From Beroe forskalii (Eukaryota; Ctenophora; Nuda; Beroida; Beroidae): a stretch of DNA of 64,000 nucleotides. Below the pieces are notes generated by a model. The model had not been told where the DNA came from, searched no databases, and saw only the letters and a program-made list of their open reading frames with translations. The stretch is taken from contig WFMF01000075.1 in the NCBI GenBank assembly GCA_011033025.1, positions 434,001 through 498,000 on the forward strand. The letters run 5' to 3'. Positions 32,629 through 44,672 of the stretch are shown here, piece after piece; the stretch's first letter is position 1, and the number at the start of each line of letters is the position of its first letter. The translations under genes were made by a program, and so were the position numbers.

Positions 32629-33170
32629 CTGTCGCTTTAGAGCAGCATATGTTAATTTTCTGAGATTTAATGAATGGTGATTGGAACTTTTCTCTGTTTA
32701 AGGTTTACAGCTTGATTTCCATTTCCTACGAATATAGTTTCCGTTCGCAATCGCGTTTCGCCACGGAAGCACGGAATGAAATTTATTCTTATTAATGATA
32801 GCTCATCGGCCAAATAAGCCCAAAATTAGGGCCTTCGACTGTCGTGATTTCAGAAAAAAGTGTCGATTTCACAATTCTAATATCCAAATGGCATGTTCGA
32901 TATGGAAAAATAATTTCAGCATTCTGAGAGCCCTCGGAAATGAAAAATGCTTGCGCACTGTTAAACTTAGGGTATACTTTCGCATTTTTCCGTCTTTCAT
33001 TTCCATAAAAATGCCAAATATTTGAGTTCTCCGACCCAAAATTAGAGGTAGACTTTTGAATTTTTGACGCTCGCAGTGATGATTACACAATAGGAAAGTA
33101 TGTGTTACCTTCCGGCTCAACAGACGGACCTATCATAATATAACATCACTTCTTTTCCTGAATTCCTGCA

Positions 33171-33321
33171 GCAGCTGTTTCGACTGTAGACACCTGGGAT
33201 CTTCAGGAAGGTGTTTTTCTCGTTTTTACTCCAGAAATGGAGGAGTGGGGAGTGGGGAATCTTTTCGTCGAGTTGTTCTATTTTTCACAATTATTGGAAA
33301 AATGCTCTCTCAATAAATGAT
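33171..33321 (+). CDS. Possible 3-prime terminal exon, unidentified
   Basis: An acceptor (TTCTTTTCCTGAATTCCTGCAG, or three bases later) precedes a frame open for about 48 codons, with VSTVDTWDLQEG at the start and VGNLFVELFYFSQLLEK near the end, stopping at TGA. An AATAAA overlaps the stop region and could be a polyadenylation signal. Codon use is AT-rich, no domain is recognised and no upstream exon was found, so it may be chance. Confidence 0.2.
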
Positions 33322-33688
33322 TTTTAGCCGTATTGTATCATTTCCATTTACCAACTGTGATTAGCTATTTCAAACTCATGATTTCCGAATTCTCCACTTT
33401 CAAATGTGGCAGTATCCAAAAAGCCCGACCACCATCGCGGAATTCCGTGTTAAAATTCCGCGCGGAATGTCGTTACATCTGATATACGGCTGTCACACAT
33501 TCGAGTTGCCACATATAATTGATTTGCTGCACCTCTCTGTGCTAGAAAGACTATAGTGAGATCACTTGAGATCACAAAAGAGATCACGTTGATTGCCATC
33601 CTCCTCCATTACCACACCATTTGCTCATTAAGTGATAGCGGCACCATTGTATTACTAAACGCCGAGCGCGAGAAATACGCGGGTAGGA

Positions 33689-33749
33689 TGACGTCATTAT
33701 TATATCATGGTGTAGTGAGTTGATGACGTATTGAACCGCCTATTTCTTG
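33689..33749 (-). promoter_or_regulatory. CRE-type module with ACCGCCTATTTCT flank
   Basis: TGACGTCATTATTATATCAT, then GGTGTAGTGAGTTGATGACG, then ACCGCCTATTTCT. One of the better-conserved copies; the last part is a TATA-like box seen on the same side in four other copies. Confidence 0.65.
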
Positions 33750-33834
33750 AGCGCGGGGTTTAAGTGCACTGATTATACACGGTATCTTCCCTGATATAAT
33801 ATAGTCGCTCACTCAACCAGTAAGGTGGTAGTAT

Positions 33835-33965
33835 AATTGATGTTTGTGACCAATCAGGTTGTTTTATCGTATCGTGAGCCAATCAGCGTGCTTTATCGTT
33901 ATCTCGAGGCAGCCAATTAGGGAGTAATTTTGATATGGTGACCAATTAGGTCTTGCCATATTGTC
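33835..33965. promoter_or_regulatory. Cluster of four CCAAT-type words
   Basis: GACCAATCAGG, GCCAATCAGC, GCCAATTAGG and ACCAATTAGG in 110 bp, right of the module at 33689, alternating with TTTTATCGT. This resembles NF-Y-type promoter elements but could be a small degenerate tandem repeat. Confidence 0.45.
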
Positions 33966-34312
33966 AATTCAGTCCTTAAAGTGCGCTAATAAATATAGCG
34001 TTTGGCATTTCCAAGAATAGGCTGTTTTCTTTATACTTTGTCCTTGCTGCGGGTAACATTTCATTCTATTAAGGCTGTAGCAATTTGTTGAGCACCTTTC
34101 TTGAAGTCAGCATAGTCCGCAGCATTGATCTCGAAGGAGTGTCGATTTAATTTCTTCTTATTTTCATTTCATAAAGCTGGATGATGAAAGTCTAACATCA
34201 TGTCATGGACCACTTAGCCTCAATCCCATGTTGCCCGCTGATGTGTCAACTACAAAGCAGTGAAATTACGAGGCACAATTTTTTTTTCTACTGTCCCTCC
34301 TTCAGTCATAGC

Positions 34313-34320
34313 GTAATTAC
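34313..34320. repeat. 8-bp target-site duplication GTAATTAC, left copy
   Basis: It is repeated exactly at 35326-35333 directly outside the inverted ends TAGGGTGTAAC. Confidence 0.9.
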
Positions 34321-35325
34321 TAGGGTGTAACACAATTTCCCGACTTTGGCAATTCAAAATGCCCGGGGCAACCTCATACAGCCCAGGACACAAGAAAACC
34401 AAAAATCAAGAAAATTTTGGAAAAAATTATTTTTTGGGGCTCGCCAGATGGCAAAAACGTCTTTGCCTGTTAATTATAAAGGCAAATTCCTTGGGTGCAT
34501 TAACTCAGAAACTACTTGTTTATGTAACTTCTCGTTGTGTTCATCGTTTTCTACAGGTATGAAAATGGGGGTATAGGTCAAAGAATTATGCTTCTATCTA
34601 GTTCAGGGGCTGAGATATGACCGATTTTCGTATGCCCATATATGGTCAATGACCATATATGGGTATAACTTTAACGCGTAATAACTTTTTAACCAAAAGA
34701 GATAGCAACAAAATTTTTGAATTTTTGTATAGTAATTCATACCCAAAGAACACGGTTTGGCGATCAGAATTACGTTTAAGTCATCAGAAGTGGCCGAATT
34801 GCAAAATATGGCAATTTTGATGTTGTCACAATTGGCATATATTGCAATTCGGCCACTTCTGATGACTTAAAAGTAATTCTGATCGCCAAACCGTGTTCTT
34901 TGGGTACGAATTACTATACAAAAATTCAAAAATTTTGTTGCTATCTCTTTTGGTTGAAAAGTTATAACGCGTTAAAGTTATGCCCATATATGGTCATTGA
35001 CCATATATGGGCATACGAAAATCGGCCATATCTCAGTCCCTGAACTAGATAGAAGCCTAATTCTTTTACCTATACCCCCATTTTCATACCTGTAGAAAAC
35101 GATGAACACAACGAGAAGTTACATAAACAAGTAGTTTCTGAGTTAATGCACCCAAGGAATTTGCCTTTATAATTAACAGGCAAAGGCATTTTTGCCATCT
35201 GGCGAGCCCCAAAAAATAATTTTTTCCAAAATTTTTTCGATTTTTGGTTTTCTTGTGTCCTAGGCTGTATGAAATTGCCCCAGGCATTTTGAATTGCCAA
35301 AGTCGGGAAATTCTGTTACACCCTA
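34321..35325. mobile_element. 1005-bp palindromic hAT-like MITE
   Basis: Ends TAGGGTGTAAC and GTTACACCCTA, with an exact 8-bp duplication of the form nTnnnnAn, as in hAT elements. The two 490-bp arms are nearly identical inverse copies around an axis near 34823. They contain ATATATGGTCA-TGACCATATAT palindromes in each arm. The mirrored pairs of open frames (34346-34576 and 35070-35300) are the same arm sequence, not genes. Confidence 0.9.
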
Positions 35326-35339
35326 GTAATTACTGCATT

Positions 35340-36415
35340 TCATATCATAGCTTCATATAAATATCATATAAATCACAGTATGTGACTCATGTACCATCTT
35401 GAGCGCGCCAATCAGAGCGAGCTAAAGTTCATCAAGTGAAACTTTTAACTTGTACCACACCTTTATGAGATAGCAATTTATAGATGTCTGCGTCTCAATA
35501 CGTCTACTTTGTCTTGTAGACTTGAAGGCTCAGACATATATAACGCTCTCGATATAATATAACTTCCTCCAATATAAAACTCATATTTGTACGGTCCCTA
35601 TATGGCATAAGTGTGTGCAGTACGGGTGTCAGAGAGATGGTAACATTTCTATTAGTGTGGGCTATATGGAGGAGGGGGGAGTAGTCTAACGTCCAACACC
35701 CGATACAGATTGATAGATTTTAGATTGCCATGGATAGCTGTCTACTCTACTCAATATTCTACTCAGAATTATCAGTAAAAACCCCTCTGCTTCCACCATA
35801 GAACTTGAGAAAAGTTCCTCATCTTTTTCTTCTTCTTCACCATCCTTTTCTCACAAATGTGGTAGTTTATCACGCTTCGATTTTTCTTCTCACTTTCATC
35901 TCCGAGTTCCTGATTTCATAACCGCTTCACCATTTTTTAACAAATGGTGCTTTTTTCGTTTTTTCCGGCTCATCATGTTGAACATGATGCACTGTCAAAG
36001 GATCATCTACCTAATAAATTCGGACGATTTACTGAATACTTATCTCCCTTCCCAATTCAAATCGCTCATTCTTAATGGAAGTTATCCCCTGAACATCGCC
36101 CAAGGCCCTGCGTATTGCCGCACAAGTACAATGTTCTGTCGTCTAACTTCCAATGAGCTTCCGGCTGCTGTTCACTCAGCAGCTGGGCTAGTTACCCAAT
36201 GTTCTGTGTATATATAAGTAAAGTAGTCCATATACAAGATTCGATTCGCCCGAATGATTTCACAACTTAGTATACGTCAAGGTTGTTAAGAGCAACTTGT
36301 ATACTGAAGCCTGCGTTACCTGGTGACTCTCAATAATTCATGAATCAAAACAGCCAGCTTAGACATTTGTATGTGAACGTATGGCACGATATACAAGGAT
36401 GTTATGTCAGTAGAA
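35340..36415. other. AT-rich sequence with pyrimidine-rich stretch, no gene seen
   Basis: GATATAATATAAC at about 35545 resembles TATA-like words near other modules. A long TC-rich stretch lies at 35820-35900. The 80-codon frame at 35975 has no motif. Confidence 0.4.
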
Positions 36416-36417
36416 TA

Positions 36418-36460
36418 TTACGCACTATCCTTGCTTATAATATGGTAAATTGATGACGCC
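36418..36460 (-). promoter_or_regulatory. CRE-type module, strongly diverged
   Basis: Only the ATGGTAAATTGATGACG half is clear (inverse of CGTCATCAATTTACCAT). The TGACGTCATTATCAT half is degraded. Confidence 0.35.
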
Positions 36461-36461
36461 A

Positions 36462-38290
36462 ATTTGCGTGTTTTAATATTTTATTGGCTCCCTGAGTGGT
36501 TCAGCTGGGTGCAGTGAAACGGTATATGAATCGATTAAATTCCCTGCTGACGTGTGACGAACAGTACGCCCACAAGTTTACATCACGCTGCGCCTAGCAG
36601 TATAAGCTGCAGGTATATTTCTCAATCTGCAGGAATATTTCTCAATTTGTCTAGGATTCGAGATTATTTATTATCGGGGGTGTGATAAGACTCCACCCAG
36701 AATCTCATTATATTTCAAAGACAAGCTGTTGCGGTGTATATTAGTTAACATTTGAACTTTTTGAAGTTTATGAAATATAAGTTCACATGAAACATTTCCC
36801 TGTTGACTATCAAGCTCTAAAATTTTTATTAAAAAACTGTTTTATAGAAGTTATTGCTTAGTAGGCATCTTGGTCACTATAAAACAGTTTCATTTATATG
36901 AATCAACGTGAGCATTGCTAACCTTAATAACTTTCCTTTGAAACACATGAACGCAAGTGGTTGGAGCTAGCGGGTCACGTATACTCATCGCACAGTGATG
37001 AAGTTTTTATGTACTACTTAAGTTCTTCGCAGAATAAAACATAGGACTGTAAGAAACTCATGGAATTCATCTTGTATGAGAAGAAACAAAGACAAATATA
37101 GATGGGGCAAAGTTTCATGAAATTACTTTCTTAATAAATTTCTTTGATGCTACAATGAGTTCCATTCACTTTATCTTTTAGCGTAAATTAGCTTCTTACT
37201 CAGGCTCGAGTGAGCAATATGAAACATGAATAAATATTAAATAACTTTCCAACTAACACACTATGAATTCGTCGAACAATTGTACCTTTCTTCGTGCTTT
37301 TCTCCGAGGTCCACGTTATGCAATCATCCTTTTTATAGTAACAAATCCACAAATCGCCCTCATTTCGCTACATTGATTCTATAGAAATGTAATTTATCTA
37401 ACATCGGTCATATGAGTCAGTAAAAGCAACCTGATTTCAACATAGCTCGATCTATTGCAATATATAACTCTAGCTGCCCTCTTATTGGTCAGCTCAGATC
37501 ACGTGACAAGTTTCGAGCCTCCCCATTGGCGGACCGGCGACTGTGGTTGTTATTACTCTGATCTACTCAAGCAATCTAGCTCTGTGCTTGTCATTCTTTG
37601 CGGAGTCCCACCATTTTCTGTTGAGAATGGTCAGACAATCGGAAGCTCCCTTCAACGGAATGATCGAATCAGAAGCTCCCTTCAACGGATTGATCGGACA
37701 ATGGGCTTGACACTGGAATTATATCAGATCTGTTTCGTTTATCATCGCAAATTTCAAAATGATTTGACAGGAATTCGTTTCCACTGGTAATGAAAACTGC
37801 CATGGCTATAATAGAGCTAAAATAATATAGAACATCATTTCCAGTACTACGTCAGATAAAACTGAAAATTTATAATTTGATTCATACATGTTCCAAAATC
37901 AGCCGACATTGTTCAGCCAAGTTGCGTGGGCTGAGAAAATGTTTCAGGGATGTGCAATTTTTATCGAAAATTTTCACTTTTTTCCCTCCTTTATATTTTT
38001 ATTTCACGTACTTTTTGATAAATCAAAATTTTTACATGCGCGCTCCGCTTTGCTATAATTCAAAATTTAAGAGATCGGTTTCGGCCATCCATAATAATCC
38101 GCCTCAAATTCGTATTAGTATTATCAAAAAATAAATATTTTAAAAACTAATCAATCTAAATCTTATCTGTATAATCACATACTCCGCAATAGCAATGTCT
38201 TGTACGGAGTTCCGGACTGCTATTTGCTAACAAAACAAGTCCCTGTTTATAATATAACGGCTCATGATGCCGTGCTTAAAAACTGTCAGG
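36462..38290. other. AT-rich sequence with small repeats, no gene supported
   Basis: Contains a 14-bp inverted repeat (AAACTGTTTTATAG / CTATAAAACAGTTT, 36837-36893), a 22-bp direct duplication (CTGCAGG..TATTTCTCAAT, 36608-36645), a 35-bp direct duplication (GAAGCTCCCTTCAACGGA, 37641-37700) and CCAAT/CACGTGAC words at 37483-37525 resembling a promoter. The 111-codon frame at 37455 spans the duplication and has no motif. Confidence 0.4.
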
Positions 38291-38293
38291 ATC

Positions 38294-38356
38294 CCATTCT
38301 GACCTCTGATAATGACGTCATCATCTCACCATTCTGACCCCTGATAATGACGACAC
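38294..38356 (+). promoter_or_regulatory. Tandem pair of CRE-type modules
   Basis: CCTCTGATAATGACGTCATC is followed directly by TCACCATTCTGACCCCTGAT and AATGACGAC: two overlapping copies of the ACCATT..TGATAATGACG half. Confidence 0.6.
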
Positions 38357-39067
38357 TGTCCTATGAGCTGAGCAGCTCGGAGAGTTGCTGCCTCACGACA
38401 CGAGTGCCTCTAACGTCCTGCGTCCGTTCTGAGCGTCCTGCGTCCCTTTGTGCGTGCCGACAAACACACTGGTCCTATTGTTATCTGATAAACACTGGTC
38501 AGTGGTCCTTTTTATCTGATAAGCCGTCGTTTCAGGGATTTTACCGTTAATAAATTATATTGCTTAAATTATGCGAAAATAAAAACATACCATGAGAGAA
38601 CTGGGGATTAATTAAATTCTATTTTTGGGATTTGGTCTGTGATTCAAAGATGAAAGCAGAAAATTTCCTGAATCTCACCCATTGAAAACATGACTTCATT
38701 TTTAGCATATTATGTTTCCAGTTTGAGCTATCCAAGCTTTTTAACAGGATCGTGTCGCGATTTGATTCTGTTCATACCTTATTTGACGTAATTGACAGCC
38801 TGACAGGGTATTTTTATATTTATTCGTTGAAGTCGAGCGGGCATCATGAAGGAATATAATAAAAAGTTATTTTAGGAGACTATTCTAGTGCGCTCATGTC
38901 TCACCCCAGTGCAATATAATGCTTTATGCATTAAAATATGGAGGTGATGGCCTTTGTTCCACGATCCTTAGAGCGAGTTATTAATGGTCCCATGTTATAC
39001 TTTTATAGCCTGCCTTGGAACCTCAAATTGGAAATTTTGAAAATATGATATCTTTAATGTACGAATT

Positions 39068-39088
39068 TTCACCCCCCCCCCCCCTCCC
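39068..39088. repeat. Poly-C tract
   Basis: A run of C of more than 10, then CTCCCC. Likely length-variable. Confidence 0.9.
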
Positions 39089-39319
39089 CTTACTACCCCT
39101 GTTTTCCAACCCAATGTGACCACTCCTTAATAATCATGTATCCGAATATATGACCATGGGACACATGATGAATACCCCCTTCACTCTCCAGCCACACACA
39201 CTACGTAGACTTCACCATATTACTCACGATATTCTCCGACATCTTTATAATTGGTTAAACCACTGCTCACCTCCAGTTCTCATTGGTTAAACCAGTACTC
39301 GTGAAAATATGCAGTTCAA

Positions 39320-39379
39320 CGTCATCAACTTACCACTTTTTGCCCTAATAATGACGTCATCAGCACCCGTATATATTCC
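39320..39379 (+). promoter_or_regulatory. CRE-type module with TATA box
   Basis: CGTCATCAACTTACCACTTT, then CCTAATAATGACGTCATCAG, then CCCGTATATATTCC. Two ATTGGTTAAACCA words lie upstream at 39250-39297, and a possible first-exon donor ATTG-GTGAGT lies at 39420. One of the best full promoter-like copies. Confidence 0.65.
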
Positions 39380-39632
39380 TCGAGCATATATTTATTATAA
39401 ACCACAGCTCCGTTTCTCATTGGTGAGTCTCTCTCCCACTCTGAGTGTCTCCAGGCTATTGAGATTGGTTGTGCTTTGTTTGCCAGTGGTCTCCAATTCA
39501 TTACGAGGACGCGTTGCTACTGACAACAAACTACATAAATACATACATACACACAGGATCTATGTAGTGCCACAACACTATAAGTTTACATCATCATGTG
39601 TTGGACTCTCGTACACGAAAAGTATATTTTCG

Positions 39633-39673
39633 TGTCATCAACTGAACATTTTAAATCTTGAAAATGACGTAAT
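39633..39673 (+). promoter_or_regulatory. CRE-type module, diverged
   Basis: GTGTCATCAACTGAACATTT, then CTTGAAAATGACGTAAT. The order and spacing of both halves are kept. Confidence 0.5.
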
Positions 39674-39890
39674 TTTCATCCACATTTATATTTGATTTGA
39701 TATTACACACTAAACTGGAAGTATAGTCTTGTAACGTATTTTAGAAGAGTTGTTCTCTGTAATTCTGGTGTGGTATTCGCTCGCACAACCCCTATTACAA
39801 CCCTAATACAACCATGTAAACATGTAAAGGTAAACTGCAGTTCATTACGTATCTTAAGAAGTTACGACATATTAGACCCTCCACGTTCAA

Positions 39891-39983
39891 AGAAATTGGC
39901 GGCTCAAAGTCATCAATTTACCAGTTTTCCCATGATGATTACGTCATAACCTCCGTCTCTTTAAATCCTGAACTTATATATCT
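39891..39983 (+). promoter_or_regulatory. CRE-type module with flanks on both sides
   Basis: AGAAATTGGCGGCTCAAAG, TCATCAATTTACCAG, CATGATGATTACGTCATAAC, CTCCGTCTCTTTAAAT and TTATATATCTCCC. Both the GGCGG side and the TATA side are visible, so it could fire in both directions. The first ATG downstream is at 40073. Confidence 0.6.
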
Positions 39984-40072
39984 CCCAGAGTTCAAGGATA
40001 GTGGTGTCGGTAACTTGCTCTGAGGTTTGAGTTAGTTATACCTCCATCTTCCCATTATACCTCAATCCTCCT

Positions 40073-40330
40073 ATGGGATTGAGGAATGGTTGGATGGACT
40101 CGGAGGAAGATTTCTCTAATTCTTTGGAAAATGGAAATGTAAATCTGAAGACTCTCAGTGGAACTTTATTCAAAAGGTTTTACAATAATATAGACAATGT
40201 GGACCTTATTGTTCGTAGGTGCCTATTAAACGTAGAAACATCGCAAAGTTGGGTCTTTGAGTTGTTTTTACTTCTATGGGGTCACGATGTGTTTTCAATA
40301 ATTGCCCTCTCATCTTGGGAATTAGAATAA
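40073..40330 (+). CDS. Hypothetical ORF downstream of a CRE/TATA module (85 codons)
   Basis: The start lies about 100 bp beyond the TATA-like box of the module at 39891-39983, a plausible 5-prime leader. The first 60 residues have a balanced, charged composition (MDSEEDFSNSLENGNVNLKT, then FYNNIDNVDLIVRRCLLNVE); the end is hydrophobic (WVFELFLLLWGHDVF). No family is recognised, no polyadenylation signal lies directly after and no other exon was found. It may be chance. Confidence 0.2.
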   Translation: MGLRNGWMDSEEDFSNSLENGNVNLKTLSGTLFKRFYNNIDNVDLIVRRCLLNVETSQSWVFELFLLLWGHDVFSIIALSSWELE

Positions 40331-40463
40331 TTGCAATTGCTCTTAGAATTAATTTAATTTTCTCAGAAACGCGGTGTTTTGATATATCTATAATCAAGTA
40401 CTGTCCCCACCCATTAAAACACTCGGTGAGGTTTATTATACATACCACACTCGAGTTTCACTT

Positions 40464-40522
40464 GAAATAGGCAGCTGTTTTAGTCATCAATTTCCCACTT
40501 TAAGTCATGATAATGACGTCAC
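40464..40522 (+). promoter_or_regulatory. CRE-type module
   Basis: GAAATAGGCAGCTGTTTTAG, TCATCAATTTCCCACTTT and GTCATGATAATGACGTCACT. The left GGC flank matches the TATA-like flank of the minus-strand copies. Confidence 0.6.
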
Positions 40523-40786
40523 TCACTCTGTGTCGTGAATCAGACGGCAACATGACCTGGTGTGCACTGTGTTGGCACTGTAAAGTGGTTCGTTAGTCTC
40601 GTGATACTATTACTAAAGTTGTGTGATAATTTGGTATAAAGCATGTGAGGGGTAATGTGATTAATCTTAATTTTTCTTGCCAATTCTTTTATTGGATCTC
40701 AAAACATTTTGCCGAATTGTTTTAATCTGCTTTTATTATAAGATTATAGCCAAACCCTCGTGAATACTTCCTTGTTCATCATCAAA

Positions 40787-40920
40787 AGAGAGGCCGGACC
40801 CGAAGGTCCGCAAGAGGATAGCCCCGGGGTCGGACTGTGCCTGCCTCTGTCCGCCACTGGGGCGGAGGGGGTGAGGGCTGAAGGTGGATGAGAAAGATGA
40901 TGGTGGTGTGTAGGGGTGGC
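40787..40920 (-). repeat. GC-rich dispersed repeat, copy 1 (minus)
   Basis: The inverse of 52951-53092: AGAGAGGCCGGACC, GAGGATAGCCCCGGGGTCGG, CCGCCACTGGGGCGG, then GGTGAGGG and GGTGTGTAGGGGTGGCTA. About 140 bp; possibly a SINE or exon-derived repeat. Confidence 0.65.
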
Positions 40921-43270
40921 TAATGAGAGGAGGATACCTTTACTTCCTTGTTGCTGCACATTCTATGCTTCAACACGGTTCATAAAATTGTCTAGGAATA
41001 CTATACTATTATACCCCACTCAGGCCCCAACCCAATTAATAACGCCGCTAACCAATCGATTGATTGGTGCCCCTCCCAAATCAATGGGAGAACGTGATAA
41101 TGTGTCCACTGTCCAGGTTCGTCCTAGCAACTGTGTCTTTGCTCACAGTTGTAAATTCATGCGTCGTTGAGTTCATGATCGGATACCAACGTGTTCTTTT
41201 TCATCTTTATGATTCATTTCTTCACTTATTATGTTGTTGTAACTTTAGGGTTTGAAGCCTATTTCTCTATTCTATTCGAGGTTAGGTTGAGCAAAATCAT
41301 TCAGAAAATTAAATTCTGGAGATACACTATGTGAAATTTCTCCAGAATTTAATGGATCTACAAATTCAATTCTCCATTGAAGATATCTTAAGATGATCAT
41401 TATTTTAAATGCTATTACCCCTCCCGAATTTGTTCAGCCAATGATGGGGTCCATTTCATGTCTTATTTCACTCGCCCAATCAAAGGGAGATATCGTCTGG
41501 GATGGACCAATCATTAAGGGGTGGTCGCATCGGATGGACCAATTAGAAGGCTTGTGATATAAGGGCGTGGCTTATGATTCAGGAGCGGGCCGGGTTATTT
41601 TCGGGTTCATTAAAACAATTTTTATTCCGATTCGCATACATTCTGGGGCACCTATAAAATGAAAGCTTCCTTTCTATCCATCTTATTATAAGAACTCTTT
41701 CAATATTCATATGATTGAGCATAGCTTATTATGAGTAAGCCATGATCATACAGCTAAATTTTCGATTTAGTTTTTTAGTTTTTTGATATTATTTAAGTTG
41801 CTCTTGATTTATCACAGTTATTTTTATTTCGGTTAATATTTTATTTTAGATTTATTTTGGTGGCCAAACACGGCTCTCGTTCCACATTGAGCATGGTTCT
41901 ACTTTGAGTTATGCGACTATTATATAACACCACATTTAAATTTACAACATACCTTTCATCGTTAATACACACACGCTAATGGTGTGATAGTAGGAATATT
42001 ATATTATTAAAGACGAATTCATAATAATATCATTATGTAAATACCTGTGTACGCGGACTTTAAAATACACGCACATATTTTATATTTTAATACGCGAATA
42101 AGAGTATGTTTAAATCAAGTACGAGTGTTCAACACGAAAAACAGGCCCTGAACTGTAATTATGAGTCAACCCACATTTCAATTATTGTCTTTGAAAATGG
42201 AGTCAATCGGAATGACTCCTTTTTAAAGTCAAATTATTTGCGCCCCGAGTGCGCGCGAGCTATGAAAAACGAATGTTAAAGCGCTGCTCAAAAGGTCACA
42301 TACAAAATGGATGGAGTCCATCTTTAATGTTTGGCATCAAGCGGCCTTCGTAGCGCAACAATCAGAGCAAATCATATGATTTATTGAGCAATCTGAGCAA
42401 ACATCATCATCTAACCACGGTAGTGAAATGTGCAGCTTGAAACAGGTGGCTTCATCAATTAAATTCTGTTCTGTATTGGCTTCATAAACAGTTTTTGGGC
42501 TTTAATTATCGGTATATAATACTGTTCTTTTTAGATTTGTGTGTTATTTTGCGTGTTTTCACTGTATTGTCTTTGTTCTGTTTCATAGGTATTAATACTG
42601 GTCTTCTGTTTTGTGGTGGCTTCATGAGGGCGTAGATTCTCTTGTTTGAATGAGATTCTAATTAAAATCTCCATAAAATCATATATTCAGAATCCTTTGA
42701 TCAAAGGGTCATTGCAAATGCCTTAGAGTTACAATCAATCAGCTCTTTGAGCTCTTTGTAAATTCAAACTGAAATATGGTTTCGATTGATCTATAACTTT
42801 GAGAGATTGAGCTGCTACATCCGTGTATCACGTTTCAACTTTAACGTGACTGCTTGTCATTACCTTCCACACGTTATAACCCTACTTTGAATTTAGTGCA
42901 TTTCTAAGTTTACATGATTCAAACCATAATATAAGTGTATGTATGATACAATATGTAGCTCAATTATAAGCGAAATTTATAGCACTTTTTGACTTTTACA
43001 CGTGTAAGAGGACGGATAGCTAGTTCTCACGGCTTTTGTTGCTCTTGTAACCGCGCTTTGTGTTTTGCATGGGCGTAAATTGTCGTGTGACGTTACTCAG
43101 TTGACGTCAATATGTAGAGTAAGTCGTTTTACGGAATATCATTCTGCCTCTTTGAAACGTAAGGAAATTTAGTTCCTTGCGCAAGAAAACCGTGCAAAAA
43201 GTGCTCTGTGGCGCAGGTCCGTTTTTGTAGTCATTGGCCTTTTGCTAGCACCCTATCCCTGTTCACAAAC
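40921..43270. other. AT-rich sequence with scattered CCAAT words and hairpins
   Basis: Contains a 15-bp-arm hairpin (ATTAAATTCTGGAGA / TCTCCAGAATTTAAT, 41308-41353) and CCAAT-type words at 41430-41560 (GCCAATGATGGGG, CCCAATCAAAGG, ACCAATCATT, ACCAATTAG). No gene is supported; frames of 63-84 codons lack motifs. Confidence 0.4.
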
Positions 43271-43278
43271 AACGGAGT

Positions 43279-43311
43279 CTGCTGTTTATGGACACTGTCC
43301 ATAAACAGCAG
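43279..43311. repeat. Near-perfect 33-bp hairpin
   Basis: CTGCTGTTTATGGACA-C-TGTCCATAAACAGCAG: 16-bp arms with a single-base centre. Confidence 0.85.
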
Positions 43312-43700
43312 GGAGAGTCGCCTATTTCGAGGGGCGGTCAGCTGTGGACTGCTTCTTTGCACTTGTATTCTACCATCAATATTAATAAACGTGTAGAAGT
43401 CACTCAGTTAGTCAGCTGACAAATCTCACAAGTCCACTGAGCTGCACTGTACGTTGCAGCCCCTCTTCTTCAATCTGATTAGGTCCCAGATTTTCTTTTT
43501 AATCTTATTAGAGTGTAGCGCAGTTGGTATATCATGATGGGGCTCGACCCCTCCGATCTGGGGCGGTGCTAATTTGATAATCGTCCAATTATCACATCCC
43601 ATGTAACTAGACTTTGTGTAACATGAATTCCTCTTATTCATCTCAAGTGTGCGACATGATGGCGCCTATGTTTCAGTTGGAGAGTGGGAGCGAAAAGAGT

Positions 43701-43755
43701 TGGTCATTAATTAGCGTCCACATTTTACCATTTTTAGCTATGATAATGACCTCAC
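43701..43755 (+). promoter_or_regulatory. CRE-type module, diverged
   Basis: GGTCATTAATTAGCGTCC, CATTTTACCATTTTTAGC and TATGATAATGACCTCAC. One substitution breaks TGACGTCA. Confidence 0.5.
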
Positions 43756-44473
43756 TATTTCCTGATTATTTTCCGTAGAATTCCAGTGAACTGTGAGAGT
43801 GGGAGCGTTGAGGGTGCAGGTATAACAAAGGTTCTTGTGTAAGTTGAGGGGTGGAAAAGTGAGCTTGTTCCTGTGCCAGAACATCTGCAGTGTACATTGT
43901 ACATTGTACAGCGTACACCAAATAAATACAAATTACAAATGAAGGTACTCAAGAGGCTCGTTCATTCTTCGGTCGCCTGTCCGAATCCTTGGGTTTATAA
44001 ATCTGGATTGTTTCCACCTTGTCTCATTTCATTTCGTCTCATGTTTGTTGTATGTCCTATCATCGCATGCAGTTTGCCAGTTTATGTAATTTTGACTTTT
44101 GTTTTTGCTTCACAACTCACATCTGACATACCTGTTTCTCAGATATGTTGTCACTTTCTCTGTAATAATGTCGGGTCTCGATTGTCTTTGTGTGTGTCAT
44201 ACTTTGCGCCCACATTATGAGAAGCCGTTTAACCTCCCGTGTTTGTTCTTAGGTGTTGTTCTGTTGACACAACACTTACATAGATTCTAATTATAGAAAG
44301 TTTGTACACTGCATGTGTGTAACCTTGTAATGTACACTGTTAATCTACACTGTGTACATTGATGTATCTTTTTGTGAAAGTGCGAATGTGTGTTTGTGCC
44401 CATATGAATGTCTTAGAATTTGAGAATGTTTGTATGGCTGTGACTTGTATTCGTGTTTTTGTGGGGGTTTCGC

Positions 44474-44552
44474 GTGTGTGTGTGTGTGTATGTGTGTGTG
44501 TCTGTGTGTATGTTTGTACTTTGTGTATGTGTGTGTGTCGGTGTGTTTCTGT
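44474..44552. repeat. TG-rich microsatellite
   Basis: GTGTGTGTGTGTATGTGTGT-type run with TC and TT interruptions. The Cys/Val-rich frame across it is an artefact. Confidence 0.9.
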
Positions 44553-44672
44553 GTGATGAGAGTCTTCTAATGTGTAGTGTAGCCCATCTCTCCCAAGTCT
44601 CTACACACGCACCTTTTCAAGTAACACAATGAACCAGGAGACGAACAGACGGTCTTTCAGCATCATCAATAT

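Noticed and set aside
34346..35300. Two nearly identical 76-codon frames on opposite strands
   Set aside because: They are the two arms of one palindrome; the frames exist because the arm lacks stops, not because of coding.
41308..41353. Short hairpin considered as a microRNA precursor
   Set aside because: The stem is only 15 bp, shorter than needed for a pre-miRNA, with no second conserved copy.
43512..43565. tRNA-like words: TAGCGCAGTTGG (A box) and GGCTCGACCCC (B box)
   Set aside because: The boxes are only about 15 nt apart, too close for a tRNA, and no acceptor or anticodon stem can be formed. At most a tRNA-derived fragment.
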